A stretch of DNA of 64,000 nucleotides. It comes from Glutamicibacter arilaitensis Re117. Its GTDB lineage: Bacteria > Actinomycetota > Actinomycetes > Actinomycetales > Micrococcaceae. The stretch's first letter is position 1. Each line of letters opens with the position of its first letter. The notes under the pieces were generated by a model. The model saw only the letters and a list, made by a program, of their open reading frames with translations, did no database searches and was not told where the DNA came from. The stretch is taken from assembly GCF_000197735.1 (NCBI RefSeq), contig NC_014550.1:372001-436000 (forward strand), read 5' to 3'. Shown here piece by piece: positions 24,607 to 32,709 of the stretch. A program made the translations under genes and the position numbers.

Positions 24607-26055
24607 GTGACGAACGCTCCAGAACGATTGAGCAAGCAAAACTTCACCACAATTGCGGTGCTGATTGTTTCCAGCTTTGTAGTGATCTTGAATGAAACCA
24701 TCATGAACGTGGCCTTGCCAGTCTTGATGAACGAATTCAATGTCACCGCTGATGCAATTCAGTGGCTGTCGACTATCTTCATGCTGACCATGGCCGTCGT
24801 TATTCCAATGACTGGCTTCCTGCTGCAGCGAATGAGCATCCACAAGGTCTTCATCCTGGCCATGGGACTGTTTACCGTGGGCACCATCCTGGCAGCGGCC
24901 GCTCCGGGCTTGACCGTTTTGCTGGTCGCCCGAGTTATCCAGGCCAGCGGCACAGCCATCATGATGCCACTGCTGATGACTACCATCTTGCACCTGGTGC
25001 CGCCAGCACGCCGCGGCGTGCTGATGGGCAACGTATCCATCGTGATCTCTGTTGCTCCGGCTATCGGCCCCACCCTGTCTGGCCTGATCCTGCAGTACCT
25101 GTCGTGGCGCTTCATGTTCATCGTGATCGTTCCGATCGCTGTCGTGGCGCTGCTGGTTGGTTCACCGCGCCTGCCTAGGGACGTCGAAGGCGTGTCGACC
25201 CCGCTGTCCGTTCCTTCCTTGATTCTGGCAATCCCGGGCTTCGGCGGCCTGGTGTACGCACTGAGCGGCCTGTCGGCCGGGGTGACCCCATTGAACTTGG
25301 GCATCCTCATTGGCGCGGTGCTCTGCCTGCTGGCATTCGTCTTCCTGCAGCTGAACCTGCAGAAGGAAGACAAGGCTCTGCTGGACCTGCGTCCACTGGG
25401 CTACAAGAGCTTCAGCCTGTCGCTGGTGCTGATGATGTTCTCGATGATCGCCTTGTTCGGCGTGATCATCTTGCTGCCAATGTTCTTCACCAACGTGCTG
25501 GGTATTGAAACTTTGACCACCGGCCTGATCATGCTTCCTGGCGGACTGCTGATGGGTATCTTGGCCCCAATGGTCGGCAAGCTCTACGACAAGGTCGGTG
25601 CCCGCCCGCTGATCGTCCCTGGCGCTTTGGTGCTGCTGGCTTCGTTGCTGGGCTACGCGATGATCCTTGACGCGGACACCCCGATCTGGCTGCTGGTCGT
25701 GCTGCATCTGGTGATGAGCTTGGGATTGGCGTTCATCTTCACCCCTGCTTTCACCACCGCGCTGAATCCACTGCCCCACCACCTGCACTCGCACGGTTCG
25801 GCGTTGCTGTCCACCTTGCAGCAGTTGGCAGGAGCCATGGGCACCGCGCTGCTCGTTGGCGTCGTTGCTTCTGCTACCGCCGCGAAGATTGCAGCGGGAA
25901 CCGATGAGCTCACGGCCATGGTTGAAGGCTTCCAGCCAGGCTTCCTGATTGGCGCTGCCTGCAGTGTCGGCATCGTTGTGATCGGTTTCCTGCTCGGAGG
26001 CCGGAAGCAAGCTGTGGCCGCAGAAGCTGAACCTTCAAAGGTTCCAAGCCACTAG
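24607..26055 (+). CDS. DHA2-family MFS multidrug transporter (EmrB/QacA type)
   Basis: A 482-residue, 14-segment drug:proton antiporter. Motif D1 is NETIMNVALPVLMNEF (about 29-44), motif C-like APAIGPTLSGLI lies near 150, and a motif-A-like loop LLQRMSIHKVF lies near 75. It starts at GTG 24607 with an N-terminal tail of about 15 residues. The gene is single and ends at a clear terminator. No local regulator is evident. The substrate range cannot be predicted. Confidence 0.88.
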   Translation: MTNAPERLSKQNFTTIAVLIVSSFVVILNETIMNVALPVLMNEFNVTADAIQWLSTIFMLTMAVVIPMTGFLLQRMSIHKVFILAMGLFTVGTILAAAAPGLTVLLVARVIQASGTAIMMPLLMTTILHLVPPARRGVLMGNVSIVISVAPAIGPTLSGLILQYLSWRFMFIVIVPIAVVALLVGSPRLPRDVEGVSTPLSVPSLILAIPGFGGLVYALSGLSAGVTPLNLGILIGAVLCLLAFVFLQLNLQKEDKALLDLRPLGYKSFSLSLVLMMFSMIALFGVIILLPMFFTNVLGIETLTTGLIMLPGGLLMGILAPMVGKLYDKVGARPLIVPGALVLLASLLGYAMILDADTPIWLLVVLHLVMSLGLAFIFTPAFTTALNPLPHHLHSHGSALLSTLQQLAGAMGTALLVGVVASATAAKIAAGTDELTAMVEGFQPGFLIGAACSVGIVVIGFLLGGRKQAVAAEAEPSKVPSH

Positions 26056-26081
26056 GCACTAGCCGCTAGGCACTGAAGAAC

Positions 26082-26125
26082 AAAGACGCCGTTGGACGCT
26101 CCCCAGAGCATCCAACGGCGTCTTT
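26082..26125 (+). terminator. Terminator of the DHA2 transporter gene
   Basis: AAAGACGCCGTTGGA (26082-26096) pairs perfectly with 26111-26125, 14-base loop, and the right arm ends in TCTTT. It lies 26 bases after the stop. Confidence 0.85.
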
Positions 26126-26203
26126 GCCTCCAGCGGTTACTTCTGCAGAAAGCAACTGGCCAGTAATGTAGGTCACAAGATTGTTTTCTATAAGGGAGTA
26201 CAC

Positions 26204-26980
26204 ATGCAGTTGCAGGATTCAGTCGCCCTGGTTACCGGTGGACTGTCAGGTCTGGGCCGAGCCACCGCACAGAAATTAGCCAGTCAGGCTAAACATGTAC
26301 TGGTCCTGGACTTGCCACGGGATGACGGCGATGAAATTTCCGCTCAGATCGGGGCGAATGTCCGTTTCGTGCCAGCCGACGTCACCGACGCTCAGCAGGT
26401 TGCCACCGCCATTGAACGCGCCAAGGAACTAGGAACCCTGCGGGTGCTGGTCAATTGTGCCGGCGTGGCAACCCCGGGCAAGGTGCTGGGCCGTGAAGGC
26501 GTGCTGCCGTTGGAGCGCTTCTCGAAGGTGCTGGAGATCAACGTCAACGGAACGTTCAACGTCATCCGCTTGGCTGCTGAAGCCATGGCGCACAGCGAGG
26601 CGGAAGTCGATGAGCACGGAACTTCCGAGCGTGGTGTCATTATCAATACCGCATCCGTGGCTGCCTTTGACGGCCAGATCGGACAGCCTGCCTATGCGGC
26701 GTCCAAGGGCGCAGTAGCTGCCATGACCCTGCCGCTGGCACGCGAACTGGCAAGCCACCAGATCCGCGTCATGACCATCGCTCCTGGCATCTTCCACACC
26801 CCGATGATGGCTGGCCTGCCGCAGGCTGCCCAGGATTCCCTGGGTGCCCAGGTGCCGCATCCATCGCGTCTGGGACGTCCGGAGGAGTACGCGGCATTGG
26901 TAGAGCACATCGTGGCTAACCCGATGCTCAATGGTGAGACCATTCGCCTTGATGGCGCCATTCGCATGGCTCCGCGCTAG
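26204..26980 (+). CDS. Short-chain dehydrogenase, HSD10-like (3-hydroxy-2-methylacyl-CoA dehydrogenase type)
   Basis: A 258-residue classical SDR. The cofactor loop TGGLSGLG (about 11-18) and Asp in LVLDLP point to NAD(H). Catalytic Ser lies in NTASVAAFDGQIGQ and Tyr/Lys in YAASK (about 165-169). The FDGQIGQPAYAASKGAV region and APGIFHTPMM are close to HSD17B10/FadB2-like enzymes that oxidise 3-hydroxyacyl-CoA in isoleucine or fatty-acid breakdown. The ribosome site AAGGGAG is 5 bases before ATG 26204. It stands alone, converging on the gene at 27005. Confidence 0.85.
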   Translation: MQLQDSVALVTGGLSGLGRATAQKLASQAKHVLVLDLPRDDGDEISAQIGANVRFVPADVTDAQQVATAIERAKELGTLRVLVNCAGVATPGKVLGREGVLPLERFSKVLEINVNGTFNVIRLAAEAMAHSEAEVDEHGTSERGVIINTASVAAFDGQIGQPAYAASKGAVAAMTLPLARELASHQIRVMTIAPGIFHTPMMAGLPQAAQDSLGAQVPHPSRLGRPEEYAALVEHIVANPMLNGETIRLDGAIRMAPR

Positions 26981-27004
26981 ACACCAGCTGCCGGTGCGGC
27001 GAGC

Positions 27005-27421
27005 CTAGAATTCGATGGGCTTGCCGCGCTGCGCGCGGTGTTCTGCATGGCTGATCTGGAAGCGGCGATTCTCAGCCAGGAGGAATACCAGCAAGGCCAT
27101 GAAGATCCAGACCGCCGAAACCCAAAGCGGGGTCGACTCATGGAACCACCCCTGGATGGCGGCGGCAACCATGCTGATGCCGAAGCCGCTTGCCAGGGCA
27201 TGGCGGCCACGCTCGGTATGGGCGAAGCCGGCAGCAATCAGGGATACTCCCACCGCCACCAACGCAACTTGCATGGCATGTTCACGGCCGGTCCACCCCG
27301 CTGTGGCGAACCACAGCTGCAAAGCGTAAACCATGCTGAATCCAGCGAAGAAACCCAAGGGCGCATCGGTAGCCCAACGCTCGAACTTGGTTCGTGCGGT
27401 GTGCTGATTCAGCTGAGGCAC
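27005..27421 (-). CDS. Hypothetical membrane protein, probably 5'-truncated at the element junction
   Basis: About 139 residues from GTG 27421 with four hydrophobic segments (ALQLWFATAGW, ALVAVGVSLIAAGF, a central helix, WVSAVWIFMALLVFLLA) and a hydrophilic C-terminus. No ATG precedes the conserved-looking part, and the frame stays open into the integrase region, which is only a shadow there. The nearest ribosome-like site, AAGGAGG (27438-27444 on the minus strand), is about 15 bases from the GTG. The likely reading is that the integrative element inserted within or just upstream of the 5' end of this gene. The family was not recognised. Confidence 0.5.
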   Translation of the reverse strand: MPQLNQHTARTKFERWATDAPLGFFAGFSMVYALQLWFATAGWTGREHAMQVALVAVGVSLIAAGFAHTERGRHALASGFGISMVAAAIQGWFHESTPLWVSAVWIFMALLVFLLAENRRFQISHAEHRAQRGKPIEF

Positions 27422-27460
27422 GGGATGGAAAGTGCACCTCCTTGAACAAGGAGGAAGCAC
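27422..27460. other. Candidate left attachment region with a ribosome-site palindrome
   Basis: The 39 bases between the broken host gene and the integrase hold CCTCCTTG-AA-CAAGGAGG (27437-27454), a perfect palindrome. Its right arm is the integrase ribosome site (6 bases before ATG 27461), and its left arm is the mirror-image site for the leftward gene. Serine-integrase attachment sites are short imperfect palindromes beside the integrase gene, so this is the place to look for the crossover. Exact core bases cannot be set from one junction. Confidence 0.4.
27432..27440 (+). repeat. GTGCACCTG-type upstream motif, copy 1 (integrase)
   Basis: GTGCACCTC, 20 bases before the integrase start, in sense orientation. 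Part of a set of six (see 30375, 35119, 41483, 44760, 46757). Confidence 0.4.
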
Positions 27461-29104
27461 ATGAACACATCGCGACACCAGCCAGGCGTCAATGCTCGTC
27501 CAGGCCGGACAGGCCGTTCGACGGTTTACCCGGCCTACGCGCAGACCGGTCCTGAGTCCCCGACCCCGGGGACGAAGCCGATTTTTCTGTATCTGCGGTT
27601 GTCGAAGTACCACAAGGACAAGGCCGACGCGATCGAGCGGCAGAGGATCGACTTGACGCGCATGCTCACGGCCGAGGGCGGCTGGACGATCATGGGCGAG
27701 TACATCGACAACGACTCTGCAAGCTCCGCAGCGATCAAGACTCGAAAAGGGTGGCGTCAGCTCAACGCTGACATCAAGGCAGAAAAAATAGGGGCCGTTG
27801 CATTCTGGAAACTTGATCGAACGAACCGGATCGCTTCGCAGTGCATCGAATGGATCGGCGACTGTCAACGGGCAGGTGTTCAGCTGCGATCGCATCAGGA
27901 CTCCACAGATGAACTGAACACTGCAACTGCCGGTGCCAAACTGGTGACGGGCATCAAGGCATTGCTTGCCGAAGTCGAGACAGACTCGATGAGTGAACGC
28001 CAACTGGCATCAAAGCGGCACCTTGCCGAGGCCGGATTCCATCATGGCGGAATGCGCCCATTTGGGTGGATGCAGGGCCCACGAGTGACGGACGCGATGG
28101 GGCGCACTGGCATCAGGTTGATACCTCACCCAGTGGAGCATCAGGCGTTGAAGGATGCGGTAGATCTCGTCCTAGCAGGCAAGAGCCTGGCGCAGATTGG
28201 CCGGTATTGGAAGGAGCAGTACGGAATCACCACAGCTTCGGGCGCGTACGTGTACGAGGCAACGATTTACCGATCGCTGGTCTCGCCGCGCATGATTGGG
28301 TATCGGATGCGTCAGGTTCCAGAACATCAACGCGGTGTGAAGATCGATCTCCTCGATTACATCGCTCGCGACGCCAGCGGAGAACCGGTGATCTCTCAGG
28401 AACCAGTCTGTGACCGAGCAACGTGGTTACGTGTACGGAGACTGCTTGAAGAAGCAAAAACTTCCAAGGCTCGTAAGCCTTGGGGTTCGCACGAGTGGTT
28501 GCTGACAGGGCTGATCTACTGCCAGTGCGGTGGGCGGCTGTATGGCCACCAGAAAACCCGCCATCGTGCCAGCGGGGAAAAGCAGGTTGAGTATGTGTAT
28601 CGATGTTTGACGAATCGGCATCGTGGGGCGGGGAATTGTCCGGGCAGCTGCACGATCAATGCCAACAAGGCCGAAGCATATGTGTTGGGATGGTTCTTCT
28701 CACAAATCACCGATGAGGCTCTGGCGAAAGCTCGGGCGAGGCGACGAGCCGCCCGATCTGATGCTGCGGTTGATGATCTTCTCGCCCAACTTGATGAAGC
28801 CACGGCAGAGAAGAACGCGTTACTTGCAAAACAAGGCACGAGCGCCTATAAGGGTGCGATGGTGACTGTGCTCTTGGGCCTCATCGAGGATGCGCAGAAC
28901 CGAATCGACGTACTGCAACGACGCGTCGATGCGGTCGAACTCGATCATCTGGTGATAACGGACGGTCCAGAGGTGATCCGTTCATGGGAGAGCAAGGGAA
29001 TCAAAGAGAAGCGCAACTTCCTGCGACGCATGATCCAGCAGATCGATGCCCTCCCCGGTCGAGGCACGATTGACCAGCGCATCCAGATCACTCCGGTGGC
29101 GTGA
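27461..29104 (+). CDS. Large serine recombinase (site-specific integrase)
   Basis: A 547-residue integrase, in the usual range for large serine recombinases. The resolvase domain begins after a 38-residue Pro/Arg-rich tail; Ser48 in LYLRLSKYHKD is the nucleophile, and VAFWKLDRTNR and the EVETDSMSERQ helix complete the core. The recombinase domain (GFHHGGMRPFGWM) and zinc ribbon (CQCGG near 351, then CLTNRHRGAGNCPGSC) follow, then a coiled-coil-like Ala/Leu region near 430-500. It should catalyse attP x attB recombination and, with a directionality factor, excision. The ribosome site AAGGAGG is 6 bases before ATG 27461. Confidence 0.92.
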   Translation: MNTSRHQPGVNARPGRTGRSTVYPAYAQTGPESPTPGTKPIFLYLRLSKYHKDKADAIERQRIDLTRMLTAEGGWTIMGEYIDNDSASSAAIKTRKGWRQLNADIKAEKIGAVAFWKLDRTNRIASQCIEWIGDCQRAGVQLRSHQDSTDELNTATAGAKLVTGIKALLAEVETDSMSERQLASKRHLAEAGFHHGGMRPFGWMQGPRVTDAMGRTGIRLIPHPVEHQALKDAVDLVLAGKSLAQIGRYWKEQYGITTASGAYVYEATIYRSLVSPRMIGYRMRQVPEHQRGVKIDLLDYIARDASGEPVISQEPVCDRATWLRVRRLLEEAKTSKARKPWGSHEWLLTGLIYCQCGGRLYGHQKTRHRASGEKQVEYVYRCLTNRHRGAGNCPGSCTINANKAEAYVLGWFFSQITDEALAKARARRRAARSDAAVDDLLAQLDEATAEKNALLAKQGTSAYKGAMVTVLLGLIEDAQNRIDVLQRRVDAVELDHLVITDGPEVIRSWESKGIKEKRNFLRRMIQQIDALPGRGTIDQRIQITPVA

Positions 29105-29288
29105 TCCGCTCAACCAAGGTCGAAGAGTCTAACAACAGAGCGAGATCCTCGATGACCTCGCTCGCTATCGGGTCGGTGGCGCGATGCACCTCACCATCGC
29201 GCCACCCAACCCGAAACGCTTCATAGTCGCTTGGTCGGATCATCCCGCGCACCGTGTCAATCGACGGGTAGTCGCTCGATTCAGTCAT
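29088..29288 (-). CDS. Small hypothetical acidic protein of the element
   Basis: A 66-residue protein starting at ATG 29288, inside the end of the DUF4913-like gene (8-base overlap, ATGACTGA), so translation is probably coupled. The sequence has many acidic residues and a PSDYEAFRVGWRDGEVHR centre, without membrane segments. Its end overlaps the converging integrase gene by 17 bases. No family is recognised. Its place next to the integrase would fit an accessory or directionality factor, but nothing in the sequence shows that. Confidence 0.55.
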   Translation of the reverse strand: MTESSDYPSIDTVRGMIRPSDYEAFRVGWRDGEVHRATDPIASEVIEDLALLLDSSTLVERITPPE

Positions 29289-29850
29289 GATCGTCACCTG
29301 CAACATGTCGATAGAACGCTTCTTCTTCGGCTCGTCGCTGCGCGACCTCTGCCAGTACGAAATCCGTGAACTCGTCATCGCGGTCCTCGATGACGATGTC
29401 TTCGATTTGCGGTGCCGGTTCTTCGCCAGGCCAGGTGGTCTGCCGTGTCGGGCGATCTCGGTCGAGTCGGGTGCCGGAGGCTGCGACCCAGTCGCGAAGG
29501 CGTTGGCGGGCGTCCACGAAATCACGGTGCCATCCCAACGGCGCTGACCCGTTTTGTTCCGGATCGTAGGCACAGAGCCAGTGTAAGTGCAGTGCGGACA
29601 GTTCCCACACAAGTTCAGGGTGGTGGTGCCAGAACGGTGGAATCACGCTTGCCGGGAGGCCATAAGTTTTGCGGAGCCAGTCAACCCACCGGTTGAGTTC
29701 GAGCCATTCGGCTTCCAAGTCATCGGCACTAAGAAGGTTCCAGTTCACTGGATGCGGCGGACCCGCGGCCTCCAAGTCAGTAGCGGTCAGTTCGAAGTCC
29801 TCAATGGTGCTCTCATCCGGATCAATTTCAGGCAAAGGGTGATCGTTCAT
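29281..29850 (-). CDS. DUF4913-like hypothetical protein
   Basis: A 189-residue soluble acidic protein. The core (about 35-120) is built of Trp-rich repeats: WLELNRWVDWLRKTYG, IPPFWHHHPELVWELSALH and LGWHRDFVDARQRL. This matches my recollection of DUF4913, a family found on actinobacterial plasmids and integrative elements. The N- and C-terminal tails are acidic and probably disordered. Function is unknown; location between SSB and the small gene suggests a role in element maintenance or transfer. Confidence 0.6.
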   Translation of the reverse strand: MNDHPLPEIDPDESTIEDFELTATDLEAAGPPHPVNWNLLSADDLEAEWLELNRWVDWLRKTYGLPASVIPPFWHHHPELVWELSALHLHWLCAYDPEQNGSAPLGWHRDFVDARQRLRDWVAASGTRLDRDRPTRQTTWPGEEPAPQIEDIVIEDRDDEFTDFVLAEVAQRRAEEEAFYRHVAGDDHD

Positions 29851-29859
29851 GGCTGTCTC

Positions 29860-30321
29860 TCACATCCCCATCGCCGGAGCACCCTGTGACCGGTCCGTTT
29901 GTTGCGGAGACTTGAACCCAGGCGTCTCACGGCTTGAACCTTCACGATCGACTGCTTGCGCTCGTGGAGAACGATCGACGTCGTAGCGTGTGCGGGCGGT
30001 GTCGTGACCGATCTTTTTGACGACAAATTCGGTGCCTGTGATTTGTTGCCCGTCGCGCTCGTACTCGTAGTCGTGGGTGTAGCCCTCAGCTACGAACTGA
30101 TCGCCCTTGCTGAAGCGCTCGTAGGCGCGTTCGGCAGTGGCGCGGTACATGACGAGGTTGCCGAAATCCGGCTCCAGCTTGGTGAACGTGCCGTCCTGTT
30201 CCCGGCGGTAGTTCTCCTGCCCGAACCGAGCATAGAAACGTGCTTCGCCACGCTCGGTATAGGTGAGTTGCGGGTCTGTCGCAATAAACCCAGAAAGTGA
30301 TTCTTGGGTACGAATAGCCAT
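29860..30321 (-). CDS. ssb: Single-stranded DNA-binding protein of the element
   Basis: A 153-residue OB-fold protein. The N-terminal 105 residues carry SLSGFIATDPQLTYTERGEARFYARFG and the later strands GDQFVAEGYTHDYEYERDGQ, as in phage and plasmid SSBs. The tail is Gln/Pro/Arg-rich and ends GAPAMGM rather than the acidic DDDIPF of chromosomal SSB, so it probably does not recruit the same partners. It would coat single-stranded DNA during transfer or replication. It lies 9 bases upstream of the DUF4913-like gene, in one operon. Confidence 0.8.
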   Translation of the reverse strand: MAIRTQESLSGFIATDPQLTYTERGEARFYARFGQENYRREQDGTFTKLEPDFGNLVMYRATAERAYERFSKGDQFVAEGYTHDYEYERDGQQITGTEFVVKKIGHDTARTRYDVDRSPRAQAVDREGSSRETPGFKSPQQTDRSQGAPAMGM

Positions 30322-30374
30322 GAGAATGCTCCTGTCAGCTCCGGTGACTGCCTGGTGCAGTCGGCCTCAACAGA

Positions 30375-30383
30375 CAGGTGCAC
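30375..30383 (-). repeat. GTGCACCTG upstream motif, copy 2 (ssb)
   Basis: On the minus strand GTGCACCTG followed by TCTG, about 55 bases before the ssb start. Confidence 0.45.
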
Positions 30384-30406
30384 GCCTGCTCCCGGTAATT
30401 TGCGGG

Positions 30407-32173
30407 TTATGGGCGTTGTTGGAGGAGGGTTTCGATCTCGGTGCGGTCGGCGCGTAGTGTTTTCGCGTCGTCACGTGTGACCCATGATCGGAGGTTGGTG
30501 ACGATGGGTGGGGCGCTTCGGAGCATGGTGATTCCGGTACCAAACGGCAGGGTGCGGAGCCGGTCGGGTGGCAGGATCGGGACGCGGCGGATGGAGCGCT
30601 GGTTCGAGCGGGTGCCGTGATCTCCGATGGTGATGGAGTCAGTGTATTCGTCGCGCTCACCGATCAGCGTGGAGAGGTCTTGAAGATCACGGGAGTTGGA
30701 AGCACCGCCGAGGATGATTTTCACGATCGCGGCATCCCAGATCGCGTTCGCCGCGTTCTCACCCCACTTATCACGTGCCTGCGCCAACGACTGGAGCACC
30801 GGCATCGTGGTGATGCCCGTGCCGCCACCTTCGGCCATGAGTGTCGGCAGCGACGGGAGGGGTGCGAGGTTCCCGATCTCATCCAATGCGAGCAGCACGG
30901 GCGGGTCGAGACGCGCACCCGCGGAGCGCGCAGCCATGCGCCGTGCGGTCTCGATGAGGTCTTCCACGAGCGCTGCCACCAGCGCCGAGGACGCGCCTGC
31001 TCCTGCACCGGTTGCCAGCAAATACAGGGTGCCGGATTCAGTGAGAAACGCCTCGGGATCGAAGTGTTCACCCGCTCGTGGTGTGACGGCGTCGAGCACG
31101 CGTGGGTCAGCAAGCGCGGCAAGTGCGAGGGAGACGCCTTGCCAGATGGAGTCGCGGGTGCGCGGGTCGGCGTCGATCATCGCTTCCAGCGATTCGGCCC
31201 ACCCGGCGGCAGCTTGGCTGCTGTTGGTGAGGATTGCGACGGCTTCGGCCGCAGCGGTGGGGTCGAGCGTCCAGCGGAACAATTCGGCCGGTGGCCGGTT
31301 GTCGAGGGCTGCGGCATGGAGGAGGGCTTGGAGGGCGGTGCGGGTTTTCCCTTCCCAGAACCCGCCCCCTTCAACTCCACCTGCCGACAGTCCAGTGCCG
31401 GATGCAAGGCCGGTGGCGCGGATCATCGCCGTTAGTGGGTCCTCGCACCCGCGTACCGGTGACCAGCGCAGCCCTGCTGGGAGGCCTTCGGCGAGATGTT
31501 GCGGATCGAACACCGCCACAGGGCCGATGCGTTGACGTGCCCTGAGTGTCGCGGTGAGGTTATCTGGACGGGTCGAGGTGGTCACGACCGCGCCGGGAGC
31601 ATCCAAGATCGCGTTGATCACCACATGCAGGCCTTTGCCGGAGCGGGGTGGGCCGACGAGCAGGATCGAGTCTTCCACGCTCGCCCACACCCGTTTCCCG
31701 CGTGAGCGGCCGAGCAAGTATCCGACATCGGAGGGCTTCGGGGCACCTAGGGAGGGGCGCAGGGTACCTGCCCGCTTGATCAGTGCCGTGTCGGAGGCAA
31801 CGCGAGAGACTTCGCCACTGGTGGCGATGCCTTGCAGTCGTCTCGGGTCAGTCTGCACACTCTGCGAGTGGTGACGCACCTTCGTCCACCCCCACCACAC
31901 CCCAGCACCGAGAACGACGATCAGGAGTGTGGTGGTGATCCAGTACGCGATGGAGTTGAGCCCGTCAGCCTCTAGCGCAGGTGCTGGGTCGGCTGGATTC
32001 AGGAGCACCATGAGGCCTGCGGTGATGCCTGCTTGTGGTTGCGGGGTGCCGGTGAGGAACGCGGCGATCGTGCCCGCGACACGGAGGATCGCGGCGAGGC
32101 CTGCCGCCGCGATGAGCAGTCCGATGCCGAGGTTCGCGAGCCCGTCACTCATCGACGCTGCTTGCCGGTTCAT
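30407..32173 (-). CDS. VirD4/TraG-like type IV coupling protein
   Basis: A 588-residue membrane ATPase that would link transferred DNA to the T4SS channel. Two hydrophobic segments lie at about 13-40 and 75-95. Walker A GPPRSGKG is at 174-181, Walker B LLALDEIGNLAPL is near 395, and the region around VLQSLAQARDKWG is typical of TraG/TraD-type proteins. The start overlaps the preceding gene by four bases (ATGA). A homologue is present in most actinobacterial elements with an SCO6880-type T4SS. Confidence 0.88.
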   Translation of the reverse strand: MNRQAASMSDGLANLGIGLLIAAAGLAAILRVAGTIAAFLTGTPQPQAGITAGLMVLLNPADPAPALEADGLNSIAYWITTTLLIVVLGAGVWWGWTKVRHHSQSVQTDPRRLQGIATSGEVSRVASDTALIKRAGTLRPSLGAPKPSDVGYLLGRSRGKRVWASVEDSILLVGPPRSGKGLHVVINAILDAPGAVVTTSTRPDNLTATLRARQRIGPVAVFDPQHLAEGLPAGLRWSPVRGCEDPLTAMIRATGLASGTGLSAGGVEGGGFWEGKTRTALQALLHAAALDNRPPAELFRWTLDPTAAAEAVAILTNSSQAAAGWAESLEAMIDADPRTRDSIWQGVSLALAALADPRVLDAVTPRAGEHFDPEAFLTESGTLYLLATGAGAGASSALVAALVEDLIETARRMAARSAGARLDPPVLLALDEIGNLAPLPSLPTLMAEGGGTGITTMPVLQSLAQARDKWGENAANAIWDAAIVKIILGGASNSRDLQDLSTLIGERDEYTDSITIGDHGTRSNQRSIRRVPILPPDRLRTLPFGTGITMLRSAPPIVTNLRSWVTRDDAKTLRADRTEIETLLQQRP

Positions 32174-32709
32174 GGGTGTCTCACGATCTCGTAGTTCCCG
32201 GAGACGCGACCGATCAGTACGACCTCTCCAGTGGGTGACGCATCGAATTGGGCTGTCTCAAGGAGCGCACGAGCATGCCCAGTGTGGGAGGCATCGGTGT
32301 GGGTGACGATGATCGCGACGCCGATGTCTTCACCCGGGATGAACCCTTCCGCGGCGACTTCCACAAGCTGTGGGGCGGCCGGAGTCTCAAGCGCTGTTTC
32401 TGTGTTCGCAGTTTCGGGTTCGGGGCGGGTGCGGCGGCTTGGGCTGGGGGTGATGATGTCGGTGAATGAGGTCCCGTCAGATTCGTGCACCTCCACTCGC
32501 ACCGGGGTGCGGCGTTGATCGGTGATGCGGTCCATGATGCGTCCGAAGTCGCTGCGCCGCCACGCAGGCGCAAACGCCTCAGGTGCGAAAAGGGAACCGT
32601 CAACCGTGACGATTAACGTGCCTCCTTTTTCCACGGTCACGACCACGAGCGGAAGCGTCACCGGCGGCTGGCCCTGTTGCTGTTGGGCACGAATTTCTCG
32701 ACGGCTCAT
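32170..32709 (-). CDS. Hypothetical element protein between VirB4-like and VirD4-like genes
   Basis: A 179-residue soluble protein, no signal peptide. The N-terminal 80 residues (LPLVVVTVEKGGTLIVTVDG, AWRRSDFGRIMDRITDQ) look like a small alpha/beta domain, followed by a Pro/Glu/Thr-rich linker and a second beta-rich part. It overlaps both neighbours by four bases, so it is translated with them. The family is not recognised; its position suggests an accessory to the coupling machinery. Confidence 0.65.
   Translation of the reverse strand: MSRREIRAQQQQGQPPVTLPLVVVTVEKGGTLIVTVDGSLFAPEAFAPAWRRSDFGRIMDRITDQRRTPVRVEVHESDGTSFTDIITPSPSRRTRPEPETANTETALETPAAPQLVEVAAEGFIPGEDIGVAIIVTHTDASHTGHARALLETAQFDASPTGEVVLIGRVSGNYEIVRHP

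Noticed and set aside
27422..28003. Leftward extension of the membrane protein gene through the integrase gene
   Set aside because: The extra N-terminal sequence is the antisense shadow of the integrase, Arg/Cys-rich and without membrane or domain features.
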